From JBHIDJ01 sp046760105 (GTDB taxonomy: Bacteria; Pseudomonadota; Gammaproteobacteria; Acidiferrobacterales; SPGG2), in NCBI GenBank assembly GCA_046760105.1, contig JBHIDJ010000122.1:1-8535 (forward strand): DNA of 8,535 bases, read 5' to 3'. The notes under the pieces are model-generated. The model did not search any database, was not told where the DNA came from, and was given only the letters and a program-made list of their open reading frames with translations. Position 1 is the stretch's first letter; each line of letters opens with the position of its first letter. The position numbers and the translations under genes were made by a program. This document shows positions 1-5,095 of the stretch, piece after piece.

Positions 1-56
1 GACACCGGCGAGCCTGTGAGGTAGTGGGGTGGTGGGGCTACGCAGAGTCATCATGA

Positions 57-158
57 TTCCGGTTTTCCACCACGGTCGGCCTATCACGCATGAGACCAGA
101 ATCAGATCCTTGGATTAACTCGTTGCTCGGGGAGCACAATTACAAAATGGAGCACCAC
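57..158 (+). pseudogene. Possible C-terminal scrap of a fatty acid desaturase
   Basis: The frame opens after a stop at 54-56 and closes with TAA at 159-161. Its last residues read NSLLGEHNYKMEHH (codons ending at 158). Membrane fatty acid desaturases end their third histidine box in the pattern N-Y-H-x-E-H-H, usually preceded by a hydrophobic stretch such as L-L-x-x-x. Here the first histidine is replaced by lysine and the frame stops directly after the HH. The following bases (162-176) could be read, after an indel, as an S-V-x-Y-K-M continuation like the family's post-box segment. No other histidine box is present because the window begins too close. This is a resemblance over about 14 residues, so chance is a real alternative. 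Confidence 0.25.
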
Positions 159-221
159 TAATCCGTGTTATAAGATGGATGTTAGTACGTCTATGTCTAG
201 TTATGCGCGAGAGACGAGCCT

Positions 222-788
222 ATGGACCGAAAAAACGGAAGATGGAGATGGACTACAGACACAACAGTTTCGGTCGCAGCCGTCGTAACGGCACTAGCTG
301 CCTTGGGTGTGTCCGTGTGGCAAGGATGGGAAGCTCGACATTTCAATAGACTACAGGCCCGCCCAGTGGTCTCCATCACTTGGGGTAGGAATCCAGATGG
401 ACCGTTCATAGTTCAAGTAAGAAACATGGGGACAGGTCCTGCGTTCTTGCAAGACTATTCGATATATGTCGATGGGAAAACAAAGAAGTCCTATTGTGAC
501 GTGCTATCGGCAGTCGGCATAGGTGCGCCGCAGAGCGCTCTCAGCGCGCCGAGCACAACTCTCGCCCCGGGTATAACTGGGCACGTCATGCAATCTGGCT
601 ACGATGAGCTCTGGCTCAAGGTTCCGCCGGGCCGGCTTACCGAACTACTTTTTCAGAATATGGATCGAATCGATATAAGCGTCTGTTACTGCTCTCTTTA
701 TGAAGAATGCTTCGAAAAGCGAACTGGTGCTGGATCCCCTATCAAGGTCAATAGGTGCCAATCGGGGCCCAGCTTCAAACTCTGCTAG
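222..788 (+). CDS. Small membrane-anchored protein of unknown function
   Basis: The protein has 188 residues and I cannot assign it a function. It has a basic, Trp-rich N-terminus (residues 1-11), one predicted membrane helix at about 15-33, and then the segment WQGWEARHFNRLQARPVVSI. This layout, a helix followed by W-Q-x-x-x-x-R-x-x-N-R-L-x-x-x-P, resembles a recurrent group of uncharacterised bacterial proteins whose remaining part is probably a beta-rich domain; here I see VQVRNMGTGPAFL at about 65-76. Six cysteines occur (92, 155, 157, 163, 179, 188), five of them in the last 35 residues, which suggests disulfides or metal binding. The start is ATG at 222 with only a weak purine-rich stretch (GAGACGAG) before it; the ATG at 203 is out of frame. 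The gene stands alone, with decayed sequence on both sides. A real gene is likely because of the coherent helix plus domain pattern. Confidence 0.7.
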   Translation: MDRKNGRWRWTTDTTVSVAAVVTALAALGVSVWQGWEARHFNRLQARPVVSITWGRNPDGPFIVQVRNMGTGPAFLQDYSIYVDGKTKKSYCDVLSAVGIGAPQSALSAPSTTLAPGITGHVMQSGYDELWLKVPPGRLTELLFQNMDRIDISVCYCSLYEECFEKRTGAGSPIKVNRCQSGPSFKLC

Positions 789-815
789 GGCTTGCGGATG
801 CCAGCGGCCGCGTAA

Positions 816-929
816 CTTGGCGCGCTGTATCCGTGGCTTATGTTGCCTGTCATACCTGTGATCGTGGTGGTGCTCGCCTTTAACTTCCTCGGCGACGGTT
901 TGCGGGACGCGGCGTGCGCTTATGATTGA
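816..929 (+). pseudogene. C-terminal remnant of an oligopeptide-type ABC transporter permease (DppC/OppC family)
   Basis: Between the stop at 813-815 and TGA at 927-929 the sequence encodes 37 residues that include PWLMLPVIPVIVVV followed by LAFNFLGDGLRDA. The second part is the hallmark end of DppC/OppC-type permeases: last membrane helix, then F-N-x-L-G-D-G-L-R-D-A, usually followed by D-P-x. Here the D-P is replaced by C-A and the frame ends with AYD. The rest of the permease, about 250 residues including the EAA loop, is missing: the TAA at 813-815 interrupts the frame and the unrelated gene at 222-788 lies immediately upstream. An in-frame ATG at 840 exists but lacks a ribosome binding site. 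I read this as the tail of a deleted permease gene. A substrate-binding protein of the matching transporter class lies downstream at 5096-7000 on the same strand, but a link between the two is only inferred. Confidence 0.75.
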
Positions 930-949
930 GATTTTGCGCGAGCCCCGTT

Positions 950-963
950 AGGCCGATCGGCCT
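950..963 (+). repeat. Perfect 14-bp palindrome just upstream of the LLM-class gene
   Basis: AGGCCGATCGGCCT is identical to its own reverse complement and ends 15 bases before the GTG start at 979. It could be a dimeric regulator's operator, or a small hairpin (AGGCC stem, GATC loop) in the 5' leader. No T-tract follows, so a terminator is unlikely. Chance occurrence in GC-rich DNA is possible. Confidence 0.5.
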
Positions 964-978
964 CGCTGAGCAAGACAA

Positions 979-1956
979 GTGACTGCACTAAATATCGGGA
1001 TACTCCTGCCTACCCGGGCGCTGCTTCTTCAGTCGGAGCCCCCACGGGACCTGGAGTCCATTCTGACGCTGGCTGAATCATTGGAAGAAGCAGGTTACGG
1101 CAGTGTTTGGGTAGGTGACAGTCTACTGGCAAGCCCTAGACCGGAGATAATCGTGACTCTGGCCGCTCTCGCGGCGCGAACAGGTAGCATCCGCATCGGA
1201 AGCGGTATCCTCATCAGCTCGCTGCGACATCCTGTCCATTTGGCCCACCAACTCGCCACGGTAGACGTAATCTCTGGTGGGCGGTTGACCGTCGGGATCG
1301 GCTATTCAAGCGGCACTGACATCTGGAAGCTTGAACACGAAGTGGTGGGCGTTCAGGCCCAGACGAGGCATGCGCGTGCACGGGAGGGAATCGAAGTCAT
1401 GCGCGCCCTTTGGGCTGAATCCAAGGCGACCCACCACGGCCAGTTCTTTCACTTTGAAGCCATCTATCTCGCACCAAAGCCTGTGCAGGAAGGCGGCCCA
1501 CCGATATGGGTCCATGGGATGAGGGGTGAAAAGACGCTACGACGTGTGGCGGAGTACGGGGACGGATGGATTAACAACCTTCCGACCGTGGACGAATTCT
1601 TGAGAAGCTGGCATAAGGTTCGGTCGTACGCGGCTGAGTTAGGCCGCGATTTGAGCCGATTCGGTGCGTGCCACTACAGCACCATTCGAGTAGGAGCAGA
1701 CGGCGCGTCTGCCAGAGAACAAGGACGCGGGTTCATGAAGGCGTACTACGGAGGCATGGACCCGGATGAGATCGAGCGTATTGAGTGCTGTCGCTACGGA
1801 ACTCCAGAGGCTTGTGCGGAAGAATTGAGTCGCTTCGTGGATGCCGGGGCCACTACGCTGATTCTCCGGCTGGCGAGTGAGAATCAGCGTGAGCAGATTG
1901 ACCTTTGCACTCAGTATCTCCTTCCAGTTCTCAAGCAGACCCATGAATCGGTGTAA
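979..1956 (+). CDS. LLM-class (luciferase-like) flavin- or F420-dependent oxidoreductase
   Basis: This 325-residue protein belongs to the bacterial luciferase-like monooxygenase superfamily, TIM-barrel enzymes that use reduced FMN or coenzyme F420 to oxidise or reduce small organic substrates in the cytoplasm. Visible family marks are the first strand NIGILLP (5-11), GYGSVWVGDSLL (39-50), the TGSIRIGSGIL strand (68-78), RHPVHLAHQLATVDVISGG (83-101) followed by RLTVGIG, then PPIWVHGMRGEKTLRRVAEYGDGW in the middle, the usual cofactor-side loop. The length is normal for the family. The start is GTG at 979, which places the first barrel strand at residue 5 as expected; no good Shine-Dalgarno precedes it. 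The cofactor and the substrate cannot be read from the sequence. The gene stands alone; the next gene on the strand, a cupin, begins 86 bases later with its own leader, so cotranscription is possible but unproven. Confidence 0.9.
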   Translation: MTALNIGILLPTRALLLQSEPPRDLESILTLAESLEEAGYGSVWVGDSLLASPRPEIIVTLAALAARTGSIRIGSGILISSLRHPVHLAHQLATVDVISGGRLTVGIGYSSGTDIWKLEHEVVGVQAQTRHARAREGIEVMRALWAESKATHHGQFFHFEAIYLAPKPVQEGGPPIWVHGMRGEKTLRRVAEYGDGWINNLPTVDEFLRSWHKVRSYAAELGRDLSRFGACHYSTIRVGADGASAREQGRGFMKAYYGGMDPDEIERIECCRYGTPEACAEELSRFVDAGATTLILRLASENQREQIDLCTQYLLPVLKQTHESV

Positions 1957-1986
1957 CACCTATGAGGTCCCCGTTAGTCAATAGAA

Positions 1987-2024
1987 ACCCAATCGTATGT
2001 CTCAACTGAAATTGGCTATTGGGT
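1987..2024 (+). promoter_or_regulatory. 7-bp inverted repeat in the leader of the cupin gene
   Basis: ACCCAAT (1987-1993) pairs with ATTGGGT (2018-2024), separated by 24 bases that contain a further ATTGG. The right arm ends six bases before the Shine-Dalgarno at 2031-2035. A stem here could lie in the transcript and influence ribosome access, or the arms could be DNA half-sites for a regulator. Alternatively it is the end signal of the upstream oxidoreductase gene, though no T-run follows. Confidence 0.35.
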
Positions 2025-2030
2025 AATAAG

Positions 2031-2035
2031 AGGAG
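2031..2035 (+). promoter_or_regulatory. Ribosome binding site that fixes the cupin start
   Basis: AGGAG lies seven bases before ATG at 2043. The in-frame TTG at 2019 lies upstream of this site and would add eight residues (GNKRRQN) ahead of the signal peptide, so ATG 2043 is the better start. Confidence 0.85.
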
Positions 2036-2042
2036 ACAAAAT

Positions 2043-2504
2043 ATGTCACCGATTCGGTTCACACGCGTGATTGCAACATTCATTGCTTCGCTATCTCTTT
2101 TAGTCGCCCATGCTGTTGGTAGCGGTAGCACCGCCGATATTTTCCCGGACCAGATCAAATGGGTTGCGTTGCCGAAAGCGATTGCGCCTGGTGCCGAGGT
2201 GACGATTCTCAAGGGGCCTCTCGATAAGCCGGGAGATCTCTATGAGTTGCGGGTCCGCTTAAGAAACGGCGGCATGATTAAACCGCACACGCACCCAGAT
2301 ACTCGATATGTGACAGTTTTGTCAGGCGAATTACACGCGGGCCGCGGGGAAGCAATAGACGAGAAAAGTACAACAAGATACCCTGCTGGTAGCTTCTTTG
2401 TCGTGCCAGCAGGTATTGTGCATTTCACTTGGGCACGGAACGGCGAAGTTGTATATCAGGAATCAGGAATCGGGCCAACCGCCAATGACTTTCTCAAGGA
2501 GTAA
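2043..2504 (+). CDS. Secreted cupin-domain protein
   Basis: The protein has 153 residues. A Sec signal peptide covers about residues 1-25 (R5, R8, then a hydrophobic core IATFIASLSLLVAHA), so the mature domain is probably periplasmic. The remainder is one cupin barrel. Motif 1 is PHTHPDTRYVTVLSG, with H82 and H84, but the position normally held by the metal-binding glutamate is R88. Motif 2 is G116-SFFVV-P122-A-G124-IV-H127, complete with its histidine. Three of the four classical metal ligands are therefore present, as in several small secreted cupins with H-x-H-P-x-x-R. Enzyme or sensor role and substrate cannot be told. A short tandem ATCAGGA repeat (2455-2471) sits in the 3' end of the gene and is in frame with normal coding. 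The gene converges with the methyltransferase gene, leaving 47 bases between stop codons. Confidence 0.88.
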   Translation: MSPIRFTRVIATFIASLSLLVAHAVGSGSTADIFPDQIKWVALPKAIAPGAEVTILKGPLDKPGDLYELRVRLRNGGMIKPHTHPDTRYVTVLSGELHAGRGEAIDEKSTTRYPAGSFFVVPAGIVHFTWARNGEVVYQESGIGPTANDFLKE

Positions 2505-2522
2505 CCTCTAACAAGCCGCTCA

Positions 2523-2542
2523 ACGAGGACGTGGAACCTCGT
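2523..2542. terminator. Small hairpin between convergent genes, possible terminator
   Basis: ACGAGG (2523-2528) and CCTCGT (2537-2542) form a 6-bp stem with an 8-base loop in the 47-base gap between the convergent cupin and methyltransferase genes. No run of T follows on either strand, so an intrinsic terminator of the classical type is not shown; the location is the main argument. Confidence 0.3.
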
Positions 2543-2551
2543 GAGATGACT

Positions 2552-3646
2552 TCAACTCGCGCGGTACATGAAGTATCGCCCGGGCCTCACGCCATCGGGC
2601 AGGGGCACCGGATTGGAACGCTCGAACGCTTCGTCCTCATCAGCGACCACGAGACCGCCCGGCCGCATGAGGCCTGGCAGCTGCGAAGCGATGAAGGCGG
2701 CGAGCCGGATGCTAGCCTCCCTGTTGCCCGAACCCATGTCCGAGTGCACGAGCACTACGCTACGCCTGAACCGCCTGACCGCCGCAGGAAGGGTGTCGCG
2801 GATATCGCCCAGAATGAGATGCTTGCGATCGGGGACACAGTTGGAGAAAGCCTTAACCCGCCGGTCAAAGACGAAAATCTCATGCTCTGGGAGCAACGCC
2901 CGTAGGTGATCGTAGGTGCGGCCGTTGCCGAGGCCCAACTCTAGAACCGGGCCTTCAAGACCGCGCACTAGGTCGGCGGCAAGATCTAGGCAGTTGCGCT
3001 GCGCCTCCAGGCGGCGGATGAAGCTGTCGAGACGGCTTGCGACATTCCGTCCCGCTCTGGTCGAGCAGGGATTGTACTGGCTTGCCCTGTGCGACGATTT
3101 AGACCACGCTCGTCGATGGTGCGTCTGCACACCGCTCTCGGCGGCCTTGGGCAATTGCCATAAGAAATACCAGCCCGGTTCGACGCCACGTGGCAAAGGA
3201 AGAGACTCGGCCTCGGCGAAGGGGATGTCCTGGTCGGAGGCGACAAGCGCTCCGGGCGTCAACAGGCGTGGCAAAGCGCGGGCGACGACGCGGGACGTAG
3301 CGGCGGTCGCTTCTTCATCGGCCGACCCGAAGTCAGCATGCGCCAGCACTGCTACAGGGCCAAGGCGCGTGAGGGCGAGACCCAACGTCTCCTGGAAATC
3401 TCCCAGGAAAAGATGCACCCTACCTGGAACACAATCTGGATGCGCGGCGACCTCACGCTCGAACACAAAAATCTCGCGACCTAAACCCTCGTTTGTCAGA
3501 AGCTGGCCTAGGTGGTGGTATGTACGCCCGTTACCCAGACCCAATTCGAGTATCGGACCAGGCCTGGTTTGGATCAAGGCGACCGCATGGTCGAGGCAAG
3601 CGCGCTGCGCCTTGACGCGGCGAATTTTACGGTCGAGCAGACTCAT
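2552..3646 (-). CDS. Double-domain SAM-dependent methyltransferase (two tandem family-17-like copies fused)
   Basis: The 364-residue protein contains the same small class I methyltransferase twice. Copy 1 covers residues 1-165 and copy 2 about 203-364, each near the usual full length (about 160) of the proteobacterial Methyltransf_17-like family. Both carry the identical SAM-binding run LELGLGNGRTY (33-43 and 235-245). They also share R-R-x-x-A-Q-R-x-C-L-D near the start, EIFVF, D/N-C-V-P, LGD, H-A/S-D-x-G-S in the middle, a PG-x-L-V-x-D/S-x-x strand and the ending L-P-x-G-V-x-P-G-x-Y. The substrate is unknown. The linker (166-202, rich in H, R, S, Q) resembles translated intergenic DNA. Start ATG 3646 has GGAG seven bases upstream and places M-S-L-L-D as in single-copy relatives. 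The gene diverges from the FkbM gene and converges with the cupin. It is more GC-rich than its neighbours. Confidence 0.88.
   Translation of the reverse strand: MSLLDRKIRRVKAQRACLDHAVALIQTRPGPILELGLGNGRTYHHLGQLLTNEGLGREIFVFEREVAAHPDCVPGRVHLFLGDFQETLGLALTRLGPVAVLAHADFGSADEEATAATSRVVARALPRLLTPGALVASDQDIPFAEAESLPLPRGVEPGWYFLWQLPKAAESGVQTHHRRAWSKSSHRASQYNPCSTRAGRNVASRLDSFIRRLEAQRNCLDLAADLVRGLEGPVLELGLGNGRTYDHLRALLPEHEIFVFDRRVKAFSNCVPDRKHLILGDIRDTLPAAVRRFRRSVVLVHSDMGSGNREASIRLAAFIASQLPGLMRPGGLVVADEDEAFERSNPVPLPDGVRPGRYFMYRAS
3041..3151 (-). other. Linker joining the two methyltransferase copies
   Basis: These 37 codons have no counterpart in either copy. In the other two minus-strand frames there is a TAA at 3101-3099 that would fit the end of a first gene, and an ATG at 3045-3043 preceded by a GGGACGGA stretch that would fit the start of a second gene, one frame away from copy 2. 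This pattern fits two formerly separate adjacent genes joined by small indels, or a sequencing error that hides a boundary. Confidence 0.5.
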
Positions 3647-3938
3647 CGCAGTTCTCCGTCAGGTGAATCAGCCCTTTCTTTGCTGGCGATGAAGCTCGCA
3701 CGCTGGTCCTTGTATCACATTTTCCAGCCTCTATGCCATGAGGCACATAAATTCGAGGGTGATCTTTGGAAGGGGTTTCATACTCGAACAATTCCCCGTC
3801 GGAGATCTTGCATTTTGCAATACGATGGTTTTCCATCCAAATTTCTAGACGATGTCTTCAAAAAGCTAGGGCGATTCTGTTGAGCGCGTGCTTAATCACG
3901 GAACTTTGATACAGACTGACATCCGATAAAGTATCCTC
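3647..3938. other. Divergent intergenic region, no convincing gene
   Basis: This 292-base stretch separates the minus-strand double methyltransferase from the plus-strand FkbM gene and must contain both promoters. It is AT-richer than the gene to its left. Open frames exist on both strands (a 64-codon plus frame from ATG 3688 and a 70-codon minus frame from ATG 3836 that overlaps the methyltransferase start), but neither has a ribosome binding site or a recognisable motif. I see no strong -35/-10 pair, RNA gene or long repeat. Confidence 0.6.
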
Positions 3939-4841
3939 GTGTTACCAATTGCCATTCACCGTTTGGTTTATCGCCTGTCACCAGCATTTGTACGTACTCG
4001 TCTCAAGGACCTGACTCCATTCGGTGTGAATCGTTTCTCCTTGATACTGCCCAATGGTCAAACCCTTATATTTGATCATTCGGAATGTTCCAAGATTCTA
4101 AGACGATTTGCGTGGAAGCATATTCATGGGTACGAACCCTACACGATACGCTTGTTTCACGCATTGGCTAGACGGGCATTCGGCGTCCTGGATATTGGTG
4201 CTTATTTCGGTCTATATGCCCTGATTGCAGCGAAGACCAATCCTAAGGCCATCGTTCATGCTTTTGAGCCCGTGCCACAAAATCTTGAGCTGCTGCGTCA
4301 CTTTCTTGAGCTGAACAACTGCGCCCACGTGTTCGTTCATCCCATCGCCATTGCCCGCGAATCAGGTAATGCAACCCTGTATATTCCTGACCAGCGGAAA
4401 AGCGCCTTGCCCCCAACCGGATCGCTCAAGAACTGTTTTCTGCCCGGCGAAAGGTTTGGCGGCCGCAGTGCGCAAGCGGTGCAGGTGCGCACCAAACCGC
4501 TGGATTCAATGATCGAGGAAGAGTTTATCAGACACATCGACCTTGTGAAGATCGATACCGAAGAGACCGAACATGACGTCATTTTGAGCGGAGAAAAAAT
4601 GTTTCAGAGTTATCGACCGGATATCGTCATGGAGATCATTTTCTGCAACCCACACGTGGCTGAAGCGCTTGCCTTCTTGCGTAAACTTGGTTATCGATTC
4701 TTTCATATCGATCCGTCCGGACTGTCTCCTTTTGATGAACACCGTCCAAGCTACGGGAAGCAAAACGGCGCTACCGAAGATCTTGTTTATTGCGAGATAT
4801 TTTGTACTTGCCGAGCCGACTCAGACCTGCCTCGGTATTAA
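3939..4841 (+). CDS. FkbM-family SAM-dependent methyltransferase
   Basis: The protein has 300 residues and shows the FkbM (Methyltransf_21) pattern: SAM-binding motif VLDIGAYFGLYALIAA at 83-98, the acidic motif HAFEPVPQNLELLRHFLELN at 107-126, and the late motif DLVKIDTEETEHDVILSG at 201-218, where family members end the catalytic core with K-x-D-x-E-G. Here the usual glycine position is Glu/Thr. Family members O-methylate sugars, lipopolysaccharide or capsule components and polyketide hydroxyls; the acceptor cannot be deduced. The basic amphipathic N-terminus (IHRLVYRLSPAFVRTRLK) is common in this family. The start is GTG at 3939: a TAA at 3927-3929 closes the frame just upstream and there is no earlier candidate. 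No clear Shine-Dalgarno is visible. No sugar or glycosyltransferase genes accompany it, so it is an isolated copy. Composition is less GC-rich than the methyltransferase on the other strand. Confidence 0.9.
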   Translation: MLPIAIHRLVYRLSPAFVRTRLKDLTPFGVNRFSLILPNGQTLIFDHSECSKILRRFAWKHIHGYEPYTIRLFHALARRAFGVLDIGAYFGLYALIAAKTNPKAIVHAFEPVPQNLELLRHFLELNNCAHVFVHPIAIARESGNATLYIPDQRKSALPPTGSLKNCFLPGERFGGRSAQAVQVRTKPLDSMIEEEFIRHIDLVKIDTEETEHDVILSGEKMFQSYRPDIVMEIIFCNPHVAEALAFLRKLGYRFFHIDPSGLSPFDEHRPSYGKQNGATEDLVYCEIFCTCRADSDLPRY

Positions 4842-4850
4842 CCAGTACCT

Positions 4851-4860
4851 CTGAATTCAG
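4851..4860. repeat. 10-bp perfect palindrome after the FkbM gene
   Basis: CTGAATTCAG begins nine bases after the FkbM stop. It is a perfect palindrome but short, with no T-run after it. It may be chance. Confidence 0.3.
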
Positions 4861-4997
4861 TCTAATAGCAGCAAGGACAGCGAAAAGGCGACCTGCCGAA
4901 AGACCCTAAGCAGACGCACGCCTGTATTTGTATCCTGGGCGGAAAAATTGAGGCTGATCCGCATGTTGGACCACGATGCGCCCCCTGCGTACAATAC

Positions 4998-5025
4998 TTC
5001 AGTAAAATCGTCCATCTGATATAAG
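4998..5025 (+). promoter_or_regulatory. Candidate promoter of the substrate-binding protein gene
   Basis: TATAAG at 5020-5025 matches five of six positions of the -10 consensus and lies 16 bases after TTCAGT (4998-5003), a weak -35. A second -10-like TACAAT is at 4990-4995. Either would give a leader of roughly 65-100 bases. The rest of the 4842-5095 gap shows no gene. Confidence 0.25.
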
Positions 5026-5037
5026 CATTACCATTTT

Positions 5038-5056
5038 GCTTGAGGGTCTCAAAAGC
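5038..5056 (+). other. Small stem-loop in the leader of the substrate-binding protein gene
   Basis: GCTTGAG and CTCAAAAGC can pair as a 5-bp stem (TTGAG/CTCAA, loop GGT) extended by GC/GC across a two-base bulge. It lies about 25 bases before the ribosome binding site. There is no evidence for a known riboswitch. Confidence 0.2.
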
Positions 5057-5082
5057 TTGTCGGCAGATTGAGTGCTGTGCCG

Positions 5083-5088
5083 AGGTGA
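5083..5088 (+). promoter_or_regulatory. Ribosome binding site that fixes the substrate-binding protein start
   Basis: AGGTGA (within GAGGTGAT, 5082-5089) lies seven bases before ATG 5096. The upstream in-frame GTG at 5072 precedes this site and would place eight extra residues before the signal peptide, so ATG 5096 is preferred. Confidence 0.8.
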
Positions 5089-5095
5089 TTCCTTT

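Noticed and set aside
1..54. Minus-strand frame from ATG 54 open to the left edge
   Set aside because: Only 18 codons are visible, with no clear ribosome binding site and no motif; the opposite strand may hold a decayed gene instead.
2455..2471. Tandem ATCAGGA repeat
   Set aside because: Only 2.4 copies of 7 bases inside a normal coding segment; likely chance.
2916..3692. Long plus-strand frame opposite the double methyltransferase
   Set aside because: Rich in Arg, Ser and Pro as expected for the antisense of a GC-rich gene; the minus-strand frame has clear methyltransferase motifs.
3627..3836. Minus-strand 69-residue frame upstream of the double methyltransferase
   Set aside because: The residue composition looks protein-like, but it has no ribosome binding site, overlaps the well-supported methyltransferase start by 20 bases and shows no family motif.
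3688..3883. Plus-strand 64-residue frame in the divergent gap
   Set aside because: No ribosome binding site, no recognisable motif, and an equally good frame runs on the other strand.
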